From positions 62,001 to 126,000 of the forward strand of contig NZ_QTQI01000020.1 in assembly GCF_003853705.1 (NCBI RefSeq): a DNA stretch of 64,000 nt, written 5' to 3'. The DNA is from Burkholderia sp. Bp8992 (lineage in GTDB: Bacteria; Pseudomonadota; Gammaproteobacteria; Burkholderiales; Burkholderiaceae). The notes beneath the pieces are model-generated. The model had not been told where the DNA came from. It did no database searches and was given only the letters and a program-made list of their open reading frames with translations. The position numbers were made by a program, and so were the translations under genes. Below are positions 45,004-53,106 of the stretch, piece after piece (within the stretch, counting starts at the first letter, position 1; each line of letters starts with the position of its first letter).

Positions 45004-45687
45004 ATGCAAGAGATATCCGAGCCTATGACAGAAAAAGAACAAGCCGACTATCCATATTTTCTTCATTCGTCGATCCGGCTTTACGCGATGGTTCAGCATT
45101 TAGGCGCCACGCGGCCCTATTCTCCCGGCGCAATCGGTTCAACATATAGCGGCAACATGCAGATGATCTGCACGATTGATCCGTTCATTTGCACCTACCT
45201 TTCACCCGTTGATGCAGTCATGGGTTCGCGGACGCTTGCGCGCGACGATGACCACTTCTGGCCCATCGATTTCCGGCAGGTCGACACCCGTCATTTCATG
45301 GAACAGCATGGCCGACTGTTGATCGCCGTGAACTATGCGTATGCGGCGACCGGGAGCCGTCTGGTGGTTTCCGATGCAGGCTATCCGTTGATGACCTACA
45401 CCTTTGCATCCTTCGACGTTCCGGTCGAACATCGCGACCACTTCACCATCCGCTTCCCCGACAGCGTGGTCGATCGAATTGAAACCGCCTATTCACGAGC
45501 CGGACTATCCGAGTTCAGCAAGACGCTCGACATGATGGATACATGGACCGCCGAGCAAATAGCTGGTGCAGAGGCCGAAGCATTGGCACATATGCCGCCG
45601 ACCGTCGCTATTGACGGCGCGGAGATCGATCAATACGCGATTTACGACCCCGAGTCGGTCGACTGGGTCTTTACCAACTTCGATTGA
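45004..45687 (+). CDS. Unknown protein, first gene of the PAAR cassette
   Basis: 227 residues (an ATG at 45025 would give 220). I recognise no family. Acidic, soluble, no signal peptide or membrane segment; a repeated region rich in D, E and aromatic residues ends YDPESVDWVFTNFD. Codon use is less GC-biased than its neighbours. It lies ten bases before a PAAR gene that precedes a metallopeptidase toxin, so it could be an effector chaperone/adaptor, or a second effector or immunity protein. Position is the only evidence. Confidence 0.7.
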   Translation: MQEISEPMTEKEQADYPYFLHSSIRLYAMVQHLGATRPYSPGAIGSTYSGNMQMICTIDPFICTYLSPVDAVMGSRTLARDDDHFWPIDFRQVDTRHFMEQHGRLLIAVNYAYAATGSRLVVSDAGYPLMTYTFASFDVPVEHRDHFTIRFPDSVVDRIETAYSRAGLSEFSKTLDMMDTWTAEQIAGAEAEALAHMPPTVAIDGAEIDQYAIYDPESVDWVFTNFD

Positions 45688-45697
45688 GGGAACAACC

Positions 45698-46234
45698 ATG
45701 AGACGACGAGCAGTGAGGAATGGCGATCCGACGACAACGGGTGGTGTCGTCATCGCGGTGACGTCTACGATGTTCAATCACGGCAAACAGGTAGCCGTGG
45801 ATGGCGACAAAGCGACATGCGGAAATTGCGACGGGGCGTTCCCGATAGTGGGCGGCGCACAGCGCATGACTCACCGCGGGCGATGTGTTGCGCTGGAGGG
45901 TGACGCCGTATTGTGTCCATGTGGGCGAAACCGATTGATCGCGGGGAGCGATAGCACGATTTTTTATGGTGGCAGCGGTAGCGGAAATACAGCGAACCCG
46001 TTCGCTGCGGGTTCGACACTGGCACCCACGCGGCACATGGCTGCACCCGGTATCCACGACGACCAATTCGTGATCCGCGACGTGCGGACAAAGCAGCGAT
46101 TAAGCAACGTGCGCTATTGGATCAAGGATCGATCCGGAAACGTACTAGCAACGGGCGTGAGCGATCGGCATGGTTGTACCGCACGCGTGCAAACCGAAGA
46201 CGCGCAAATTTTGACGCTGGACATCGAGGACTGA
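45698..46234 (+). CDS. PAAR-domain protein (type VI secretion spike tip)
   Basis: 178 residues. PAAR fold from GDPTTTGGVVIAVTSTMF through KQVAVDGDKATCGNCDGAFPIVGG and RCVALEGDAVLCPCGRNRLIAG to about residue 90; Cys and His residues that hold the zinc are present. A C-terminal domain (about 115-178, DDQFVIRDVRTKQRLSNVRYWIKDRSGNVLATGVSDRHG) is a short beta-rich module seen in many spike proteins. PAAR proteins cap VgrG and carry effectors. No VgrG or secretion machinery is in the window, so this is an orphan cassette. Confidence 0.88.
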   Translation: MRRRAVRNGDPTTTGGVVIAVTSTMFNHGKQVAVDGDKATCGNCDGAFPIVGGAQRMTHRGRCVALEGDAVLCPCGRNRLIAGSDSTIFYGGSGSGNTANPFAAGSTLAPTRHMAAPGIHDDQFVIRDVRTKQRLSNVRYWIKDRSGNVLATGVSDRHGCTARVQTEDAQILTLDIED

Positions 46235-46238
46235 GAAG

Positions 46239-46886
46239 ATGGGAAACCAAACTACCGTTGCCGAGACAACGACAAACACCATCGAGGGCTCGCAGCGATT
46301 CGCGGACGTCGACTTGCGTCCGATCTGCGAAAACATGACGAATTCAGAATTTCGTAAGATGTTCGCGGTTGCACAGGGGCGCGCGGTCGATCGATTGACG
46401 ATTCGCATCGCCGACTTGAAGAAGTGGTCAAAGCAGGACAAGGATCGCGTGTTCAAGTGGTTCGGTCGCGACGACGACAAAACTCGGATGCATTTGCTCA
46501 CGGGCTTAACGAAAGTACTTGGCGTAGTTCGGGCATTCAATGAAAACAACGTCGTCCGGAGCGGCAGCCCCGGCGATCTAGCAACGGGTTGCACGCCTCA
46601 TCCGCGCGGAACGACCAACGAGGCCGCTCACGTGTGTGCGCCTGACACAACGACGCATACGATCGCGATTGGCGAGCGATTCTGCACGATGCGTCCGTGG
46701 ACTGCGAATGCCGATTCACACGTATCAACTATCATTCACGAAGCGACTCATTTCCACGACACTATGTCGTCAACCGATGACCAATACACGATTACCCCGT
46801 TGCTCCCTGGGTGGGGACGATCACATCCCGAGTTGTCAATCAACAACGCCGACAGCATCGCGGGGTACGTCGTTGACATTGACTAA
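46239..46886 (+). CDS. M35-like zinc metallopeptidase, probable T6SS effector
   Basis: 215 residues. The zinc site is HEATH at 167-171 (TIIHEATHFHD), followed by STDDQY (about 178-183) and NNADSIAGYV (202-211), the arrangement of M35 aspzincins/lysine-specific endopeptidases, where a downstream Asp is the third ligand. The N-terminal 160 residues hold Cys pairs (C30, C118, C133, C149). Four bases after the PAAR gene, so it probably rides on that spike into the target periplasm. No signal peptide, as expected for a T6SS cargo. Confidence 0.82.
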   Translation: MGNQTTVAETTTNTIEGSQRFADVDLRPICENMTNSEFRKMFAVAQGRAVDRLTIRIADLKKWSKQDKDRVFKWFGRDDDKTRMHLLTGLTKVLGVVRAFNENNVVRSGSPGDLATGCTPHPRGTTNEAAHVCAPDTTTHTIAIGERFCTMRPWTANADSHVSTIIHEATHFHDTMSSTDDQYTITPLLPGWGRSHPELSINNADSIAGYVVDID

Positions 46887-47337
46887 ATTCCTAACAGCGC
46901 TCGCGCTCGCATTGAGCTGCACACAATCAGTATTGGCATGTGAAGGTCCGTCGAACTTGCCGGGTTGGGATTTTGATGTTCGATTCAGCAAGGATTCGAG
47001 CGACCTGTCCATCGCCGAACTGGCGAAGCTGTCCGTATGGTCAACCGACATGCGCAACCGCTATTCCATTATCGATGTGGTGTCGATTGTCGGACTGGCG
47101 GAACCAACTGAGAAAGATCCGAAGGCCCTTGCTCAACAACGTGCCGCGAATGTCAAGGCTGCATTGGATCAGTTTTCGATTCGAGGCGAGCGGAATTCCA
47201 TCATCGCGCGAATCTACAAGTTGCCGTTTCCCCCGAGTGAGTTCGACGATACCGGGCGTCGCGTCGAGATCACGTTCGGCCCAGGGTGCCCCGATCACTG
47301 TTGCCCGAACCTGAACCCGATACCTAACACGCACTAA
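46873..47337 (+). CDS. Secreted OmpA-like protein, candidate immunity factor
   Basis: 154 residues from TTG 46873 (another TTG at 46879), overlapping the peptidase stop by 14 bases; no ATG or GTG gives a signal peptide, so a TTG start is chosen. N-terminal signal (TKFLTALALALSCTQSVLAC) with a possible lipidation Cys, then an OmpA-C-like segment (DPKALAQQRAANVKAALDQF ... DTGRRVEITFG). Exported and coupled to a toxin gene, so a periplasmic immunity protein is the simplest reading; a peptidoglycan anchor is another. Confidence 0.65.
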   Translation: MTLTKFLTALALALSCTQSVLACEGPSNLPGWDFDVRFSKDSSDLSIAELAKLSVWSTDMRNRYSIIDVVSIVGLAEPTEKDPKALAQQRAANVKAALDQFSIRGERNSIIARIYKLPFPPSEFDDTGRRVEITFGPGCPDHCCPNLNPIPNTH

Positions 47338-47356
47338 CGTTACACGACGCATTTAC

Positions 47357-47377
47357 TGGCCCGCGCAATGCGGGCCA
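47357..47377. terminator. Hairpin after the PAAR cassette
   Basis: TGGCCCGC (47357-47364), loop GCAAT, GCGGGCCA (47370-47377), followed by TCTCCTT. It lies between convergent genes and may serve both directions; the T tract is weak. Confidence 0.55.
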
Positions 47378-47420
47378 TCTCCTTCCAACACCTTCACCAG
47401 CGTTTTCGTTCGGCTTCTAC

Positions 47421-48833
47421 TTACGATCCCCACACCTGCATTTCGTCAAGCGAATACCCCCACGGCGTCGCCCGCTTCGTGCCGAGCATCCGCACGTAGC
47501 GGCCGTGCCCGTTCAGGTTCGGCAGCGTCACGTGGCCGTACGACACGCCGTTGCTCGTCGAGTAGATCGTCGTCCAGTTCGCGTTGTCGGTCGACGTCTG
47601 GATCTGGTAGACGAGCGCGCCCGCATCCCAGTACAGGTCGATGCTGCTGATGGTCTTCGTCGCACCGAGATCCACGGAAATCCATTGCGGATCAACGCCC
47701 GCGCCTTCCGGCGAATCCCAGCGCGTGCTCGTCGTGTTGCCGTCGAACGCCTTGTCCGGCGTGAGCGATGCGTTGTAGCTCGCCGACGCGGCGGCCGGGC
47801 GCCCTTGCGACAGCAGCGTCGGCTGCGCGATAGCCGGGCCGCCGTAGTAGCTCGACCCGAGCTTCGCCTTCGTCGTGTCGGCATTCACGCCGAACTGCGA
47901 CAGGCTCCAGCGCTGGCCGGTCGTCACGTCGCCCACGTACAGCTGATAGCCGCCCGCCGTCGTCGACGAGAAGAACAGGTAGTTCGTGCCGTTCACCGGC
48001 GCCGGATCCGAGTTGTTGCTCACGCAGTCGTTGAGCGCCAGCGCGCTCGGCGTCGATGCCGGGTCGGCCGTCTTCGCATAGATCTGGTCGGCCCCGCCGC
48101 TGTCCTTCCAGCGCGCGTAGTACACCATGCCGTCCGCACGCACGATCGGGTAGTAGGTCTGCAGCCCGGCCGGATGATCGAACACGGCGGTCGCGCCGGT
48201 CGCGATCGTGCGCTTCATCAGCCCCATGTTCGAGCCGGTGCCGGTCGCGTAGTACACGGCGCTCGCGTCCGGCGCGAGGAACGGCATCGAATATTCGGCA
48301 CCGGACGGCGCATTCGTCAGGCTCACGACCGACGTGAACGTCGGGCCCGCGCTCGTGTACGACAGCGTTGCCTGCTTGACGTCGCCGTTCTGCTTGAACA
48401 CGAGCGACTTGCCGTCCGCGCTGAACTTCGGATCCTCGTTGCGCGTCGCGCCCGTGCTGTTCGTCATGTTGACGGGCGGCGTGCCGGCACCGAGCTGCAG
48501 CATGAACACGTTCCATGCGCCGTTGCTGATGCCCATGAACGCGAGCCACTTGCCGTCGGGGCTGAACACGCCGTTCATCGGATCGGTAATGCCCCACGTG
48601 CTCTTGCTCAGCTGCGTCAGCGTGTGGGCCGAGAAGTCGTAGAGGAACAGCTGGCTCGTGCCGTCGCCGTATTTGACGTAGCTGTGATAGACGAGCTTGC
48701 CGGTCAGTGCGGCGGGAAACGTCGCGTTCGGCTGGGCCGCCGGATTGTTGATGCAGGCCGCGGCTGCGACGCCGCTGAACAGGTTGAGTGCGATGCCGGC
48801 CACGAGGCCGGCGGTGAGAGTCTTCAATTTCAC
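47421..48833 (-). CDS. Exported beta-propeller protein with C-terminal F5/8 (discoidin) domain
   Basis: 470 residues. Signal peptide 1-26 (ends AAA-ACI). Residues about 45-330 form TolB/PD40-like blades (GVFSPDGKWLAFMG, DPKFSADGKSLVFKQNG, TQLFLYDF-type repeats). Residues about 335-470 are an F5/8 type C domain (SASYNASLTPDKAFDGNTTSTRWDSPEG, QWISVDLGATKTISSIDLYWD, GRYVRMLGTKRATPWGYSLDEMQVWG, in parts), a carbohydrate-binding fold. Suggests a secreted or periplasmic glycan-binding protein. No enzymatic motif seen. Confidence 0.85.
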   Translation of the reverse strand: MKLKTLTAGLVAGIALNLFSGVAAAACINNPAAQPNATFPAALTGKLVYHSYVKYGDGTSQLFLYDFSAHTLTQLSKSTWGITDPMNGVFSPDGKWLAFMGISNGAWNVFMLQLGAGTPPVNMTNSTGATRNEDPKFSADGKSLVFKQNGDVKQATLSYTSAGPTFTSVVSLTNAPSGAEYSMPFLAPDASAVYYATGTGSNMGLMKRTIATGATAVFDHPAGLQTYYPIVRADGMVYYARWKDSGGADQIYAKTADPASTPSALALNDCVSNNSDPAPVNGTNYLFFSSTTAGGYQLYVGDVTTGQRWSLSQFGVNADTTKAKLGSSYYGGPAIAQPTLLSQGRPAAASASYNASLTPDKAFDGNTTSTRWDSPEGAGVDPQWISVDLGATKTISSIDLYWDAGALVYQIQTSTDNANWTTIYSTSNGVSYGHVTLPNLNGHGRYVRMLGTKRATPWGYSLDEMQVWGS

Positions 48834-49107
48834 GCTGGTTGCTTCCTGATAGGGTCAGGACGCCTCAGACCGCAGCCCATGCGACACGCGCGTGGGACAA
48901 GGAGCCGCCGCCATTCAGCGAGGATTCCGTCTCGGTCGGGCGTCGGGAATGAAACGTGCTAGAGGATGCCCGCTCGTCAGACGAAATAACAGCATCAGAG
49001 CGGTCAAAAAACATACGGATCAGCGATTGGGGGGCGCGCTTGCACGCGACGGGTGCCGTGCCCTACTCTTTTTGTCAGCAAGGCTTCGAGCGGCCGGGGA
49101 GGCAGGC

Positions 49108-50529
49108 ATGAAGCGATATGCGGCGCTGGCACAGACGATCGCCGACGCGATCCGGCGCGGCGACCTGGCGGCCGGCGCGCGCATCCCCACCGTGCGCGCC
49201 GCGTGCCGCGCGTACGGCGTGAGTCCGTCCACCGTGTTTCGCGCGTACTACGCGCTCGAAAGCGAGGGTCTGATCGTCGCGCGCGCGCGATCCGGATATT
49301 TCGTTGCGAACCTCGAAGACAAGCGCGTGCGGTTCGGTCACGATCCCCCGCGCAAGCCGGCCGCCGCGCCGGCCGGCGACGACGATACGCTGCTGCGCCT
49401 GCTCGACTCCCTCAAATGCGAGGACATCGTGCCGCTCGGCTCGGCATTCGCCAGCTATTCGCTGTTCCCGATGAGCAGCCTGTGGCGCTACGCGGCGTCG
49501 GCGGCCCGCAACATGGACCGCACGAAACTGCTGTCGGGATTGCCGCCGGGCAATGACGCGTTGCGCCGCCAGATCGCGCTGCGCTACCTCAATGCGGGCG
49601 CTGCGTTGCCGATGGACGAGATCGTCATCACGACCGGCGCGCTCGAAGCGCTGACACTCTGCCTGCAGGCGCTGACCCGCCCAGGCGACATCGTCGCGAT
49701 CGAACGTCCCGCATTCCACGCCGTGCTGCACGCCGTGCAGCGCCTGCACCTGAAAGCCGTCGAGATCCCGGTCGACCCGCGCACGGGCCTCGATCTCGAC
49801 GCGCTCGCGCAAGCGCTCGACACGCATCCGGTGCGCGCGTGCTGGTTCATGACGTCGTTCCACAACCCGACCGGCGCGACGTTGACCGACGAACGCAAGC
49901 GCGCGCTGATCGACCTGCTTGCGTCGCGCGGCGTGCCGCTGATCGAGGACGACGTGTACAACGAATTGCATTTCGGCACGGCGCCCACGCGCCCCGCGAA
50001 ACTGTATGACGACAGCGGGCTCGTCCTGCATTGCGGATCGTTCTCGAAATGTCTCGCGCCGGGGTTCCGGATCGGCTGGGTCGCGGCCGGGCGCTACGTA
50101 CGGCAGATCCGGCAGGCGACGGGCGCGAGCGCGCCGGCTGCCGACGTACCCGCGCAGCTGGCGATTTCGAGCTACCTGCGCGACGGCGCATACGACCGCT
50201 TCTTGCGCAAGCTGCGGCGCAATCTCGCCGCGCACCAGGCGCAGATGCTCGCGGCCGTGCGCGCGTATTTTCCGACGGACACCGAAGTATTCGCACCGCG
50301 CGGCGGGTATTTCCTGTGGATCGAACTGCCGCCGCGCATCGACGCGATGCACCTGTTCGACGCCGCGATGCACAGCGGCGTCAGCATCGCGCCGGGGCCG
50401 ATCTTTTCCGCGACCGGCGGATTCCGCCGCTTTCTGCGGCTCAACTACGGCCGGCCGTGGACGCCGGCCGTCGAGCACGCGATGGAGACCATCGGGACGC
50501 TCGCGGCCCGGCAACGGCACGACAGGTAG
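49108..50529 (+). CDS. MocR-family (GntR/aminotransferase) regulator
   Basis: 473 residues from ATG 49108 with GGAGG upstream. N-terminal GntR winged helix (about 1-70: GDLAAGARIPTVRAACRAYGVSPSTVFRAYYALESEGL, in parts) joined to a fold-type I aminotransferase domain with the PLP Lys 314 in GSFSKCLAPGFRIGW. MocR proteins use PLP as sensor, often controlling vitamin B6, GABA or taurine genes. No obvious partner is adjacent; the target is unknown. Confidence 0.88.
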   Translation: MKRYAALAQTIADAIRRGDLAAGARIPTVRAACRAYGVSPSTVFRAYYALESEGLIVARARSGYFVANLEDKRVRFGHDPPRKPAAAPAGDDDTLLRLLDSLKCEDIVPLGSAFASYSLFPMSSLWRYAASAARNMDRTKLLSGLPPGNDALRRQIALRYLNAGAALPMDEIVITTGALEALTLCLQALTRPGDIVAIERPAFHAVLHAVQRLHLKAVEIPVDPRTGLDLDALAQALDTHPVRACWFMTSFHNPTGATLTDERKRALIDLLASRGVPLIEDDVYNELHFGTAPTRPAKLYDDSGLVLHCGSFSKCLAPGFRIGWVAAGRYVRQIRQATGASAPAADVPAQLAISSYLRDGAYDRFLRKLRRNLAAHQAQMLAAVRAYFPTDTEVFAPRGGYFLWIELPPRIDAMHLFDAAMHSGVSIAPGPIFSATGGFRRFLRLNYGRPWTPAVEHAMETIGTLAARQRHDR

Positions 50530-50653
50530 TACGAAACACGCAGATCGCGACGTTCGACATACGCCTTGCGTTTCACGCGCAAGCGACAAAGAATGAAGCG
50601 GTAGGCAGCGGCGGACGAAGGGATTCCACGCGTCCGATGTTATGGAGAATCAC

Positions 50654-50716
50654 ATGAACACTGAACGCGAACGACAGTCGAAGTGTGCTCCGTCGACGGC
50701 GCCGGCCCGCCGCTGA
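50654..50716 (+). CDS. Possible 20-codon leader ORF
   Basis: ATG at 50654 with GGAG upstream, ending TGA at 50714-50716, two bases before the ATG of the zinc-ribbon gene. Better ribosome site than the downstream gene, so coupling of translation is plausible. Product is Arg-rich and probably not functional in itself. Confidence 0.35.
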   Translation: MNTERERQSKCAPSTAPARR

Positions 50717-50718
50717 CG

Positions 50719-51480
50719 ATGCGCGTCCTGCCCAACCGGAACGTTCGCACGCGCGATGCATGGCGCGCCGTGTTGAACGCGCGCGCCGAATCGCGGCACC
50801 CCACGCGTTGCCGTTGCAGGGAATGCGGATTCGTCGCGCCCCGCGCACTCGAGCGCTGCCCCGCCTGCGGCCAGTGGGACTGGCCGTTCGATCCGATTCG
50901 TCATACGCGCGCCCCGGCGCACGCCGCATACGCGCCGCGTGCCGGCCGTTCGCGGTCGTCGCGCGTCGCGCACTCGCTGCGCGACGCGGCGTTCCGGCGG
51001 CCGAGCGCATCGAGCGCGCCGATCCTGAGCCTCCTGACGCTCGTGCTGATGGTCGGTGGCTATGTGTTGGTCGACCGTACATGCAGGGCCGATCCTGCCT
51101 GCCGCGGTGCCGGTACGCCGGCAGCTGCCGCGACCGAATCCGGCCCGCCTGCCGCGAACGAGCCGGTGCTGCCGGTATTGCCGACGCCCGTTTTTCCGTT
51201 TCATTCGCCCGACGGAACGCCGCAACTGGCGGCCATCCCGCCGCACGGCGACGCGAACGCCAGCCCACCGGCAGGCAAGACGCAGGTTGCGCAAGCCGCA
51301 CCGTCGATGCGCGCACCCGACCGGACACGCGCCGGCGTGGTTCGCGTGTCGGACTGGAAAGGCAGGCACGATGCCGTACATCGCACGCACCCGACTCGGC
51401 GCGTGAGCCTGCATACGCGCCACTGGCGGCACAACCCGTCGGGCAACGCCGAGGCCGCGAGACTCTATCGCGGCCACTGA
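50719..51480 (+). CDS. Zinc-ribbon single-pass membrane protein
   Basis: 253 residues from ATG 50719 (a GTG at 50683 is possible). An N-terminal zinc ribbon CRCRECGF...ERCPACGQWDWP with four Cys in two pairs, an Arg-rich linker, one membrane helix (ILSLLTLVLMVGGYVLV, about 105-121), then a Pro/Ala-rich outer part and His/Arg-rich tail. I do not recognise the family. N terminus in the cytosol by the positive-inside rule. Stand-alone gene, ending before a hairpin terminator. Confidence 0.7.
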   Translation: MRVLPNRNVRTRDAWRAVLNARAESRHPTRCRCRECGFVAPRALERCPACGQWDWPFDPIRHTRAPAHAAYAPRAGRSRSSRVAHSLRDAAFRRPSASSAPILSLLTLVLMVGGYVLVDRTCRADPACRGAGTPAAAATESGPPAANEPVLPVLPTPVFPFHSPDGTPQLAAIPPHGDANASPPAGKTQVAQAAPSMRAPDRTRAGVVRVSDWKGRHDAVHRTHPTRRVSLHTRHWRHNPSGNAEAARLYRGH

Positions 51481-51595
51481 GCGCGCGGTCCGCGCCGTCG
51501 CATCCGACGATGCGTGTTTCCGAACCGCCCGTTACGAAACGCCGCTTGTATCGCGACGAATGCTGGCGTCGCTATCGCCACCCCATCCACAACGA

Positions 51596-51628
51596 AAACG
51601 GGCGGCCCGTTTCCGGAGCCGCCCGTTT
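51596..51628. terminator. Bidirectional terminator
   Basis: AAACGGGCGGC (51596-51606) and GCCGCCCGTTT (51618-51628), perfect 11-base stem, flanked by CTTT on one side and, on the minus strand, TTTTCGTT. It lies between the zinc-ribbon gene (+) and fdhA (-), 33 bases past the fdhA stop. Confidence 0.8.
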
Positions 51629-51660
51629 CTTTCAGCGCGTAGCGAACGAACGCCGGCGCA

Positions 51661-52857
51661 TCATGCCGCCAGCAACCCGTGCGGGTCGATGACGAATTTG
51701 CGCGGCGCACCGCCGTCGAACTTCTTGTAGCCTTCCGGCGCCTGGTCGAGCGAGATCACCTCGACATTGACGATCTTCGCGATCGGCAACCGGTCGAACA
51801 GGATCGCCTGCATCAGGTTGCGGTTGTACTTCAGCACCGGCGTCTGGCCCGTGAAGAACGAGTGCGACTTCGCCCAGCCGAGGCCGAAGCGGATGCTCAG
51901 GCTGCCGTGCTGCGCGGCCTTGTCCTTCGCGCCCGGATCGTCCGTCACGTACAGGCCCGGGATGCCGATCGCGCCGGCCGGGCGCGTGATTTCCATCAGC
52001 GAGTTCAGCACCGTCGCGGGCGCTTCCTCCGAATGGCCCGACGAGCCGTGGCCGTGCGCCTCGAAGCCGACGCAGTCGACCGCGCAGTCGATCTCGGGCA
52101 CGCCGAGAATCTGCTCGATCTGCTCGCCGAGCGATGCGTCCTTCGACAGGTCGACCGTCTCGAAGCCCATCGCCCGCGCATGCGCGAGGCGTTCCGCGTT
52201 CATGTCGCCGACGATCGTGACCGCCGCGCCGAGCAGGCGCGCCGATGCGGCGGCCGCCATGCCGACCGGGCCCGCGCCCGCGATGTAGACCGTCGAGCCC
52301 GGCTTCACGCCCGCGCTCACCGCGCCGTGATAACCGGTCGGCAGAATGTCGGACAGGCAGGTCAGGTCGCGGATCTTCGACATCGCCTGGTCGCGATCGG
52401 GGAATTTCAGCAGGTTGAAATCGGCGTACGGCACGAGCACGTATTCGGCCTGGCCGCCGATCCAGCCGCCCATGTCGACGTAGCCGTATGCGCCGCCGGC
52501 ACGCGACGGGTTCACGTTCAGGCACACGCCCGTATGCGTGTCCTTGCACATCGCGCAGCGGCCGCAGGCGACGTTGAACGGCACCGACACGAGATCGCCG
52601 ATCTTCAGCGTCTCGACGTCGCGGCCCACCTCGACCACTTCGCCGGTGATCTCGTGACCGAGCACGAGCCCGACCGGTGCGGTCGTGCGGCCGCGCACCA
52701 TGTGCTGGTCGGAGCCGCAGATGTTCGTGCTGACCACTTTCAGGATCACGCCGTGGCCGATCGCGCGGCCGCTCGGGTCGACCATCTTCGGATAATCGAT
52801 TTTCTGGACTTCGACCTGGCCCGGCCCAAGATAGACGACACCTCGATTGCTGCTCAT
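51661..52857 (-). CDS. fdhA: Glutathione-independent formaldehyde dehydrogenase
   Basis: 398 residues from ATG 52857. Zinc-dependent medium-chain dehydrogenase. Catalytic zinc: Cys 47 (NICGSDQHMV), His 68-Glu 69 (GHEITGE). Structural zinc Cys cluster in ACGRCAMCKDTHTGVC. NAD-binding GAGPVGMAAAA. Length and the VPFNVACGRC, RDLTCLSDILPTGYHG segments match Pseudomonas-type FdhA. Oxidises formaldehyde to formate with NAD; glycine betaine demethylation, encoded 10-25 kb away, releases formaldehyde, so the function is coherent. Confidence 0.9.
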   Translation of the reverse strand: MSSNRGVVYLGPGQVEVQKIDYPKMVDPSGRAIGHGVILKVVSTNICGSDQHMVRGRTTAPVGLVLGHEITGEVVEVGRDVETLKIGDLVSVPFNVACGRCAMCKDTHTGVCLNVNPSRAGGAYGYVDMGGWIGGQAEYVLVPYADFNLLKFPDRDQAMSKIRDLTCLSDILPTGYHGAVSAGVKPGSTVYIAGAGPVGMAAAASARLLGAAVTIVGDMNAERLAHARAMGFETVDLSKDASLGEQIEQILGVPEIDCAVDCVGFEAHGHGSSGHSEEAPATVLNSLMEITRPAGAIGIPGLYVTDDPGAKDKAAQHGSLSIRFGLGWAKSHSFFTGQTPVLKYNRNLMQAILFDRLPIAKIVNVEVISLDQAPEGYKKFDGGAPRKFVIDPHGLLAA

Positions 52858-53106
52858 CGTATTGTCTCCATGTCTCGTTGGATGGCGCCGCGGCGCGCCG
52901 GCCCATGCGGCGCACGCGCAACGCGCTGTTCGAGAGTAGTCCCGGAGGCAGGGGCGCCGATGTCTCAAACGCGACATGCGTTTGATCGGCGCCGACATCG
53001 ATGGCGGAAATACGAAAGTCGGGCGGGAAGCGACGGGGAAGTCCGGACAGGACGCGCTTGGGGCGGACTGCCCCTCGCGGCCGGCCCTCGCCTTCTCCGA
53101 CGGGCG

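Noticed and set aside
46145-46594. Minus-strand frame of 149 codons opposite the PAAR and peptidase genes
   Set aside because: No ribosome site or recognisable fold; plus-strand genes there have clear motifs.
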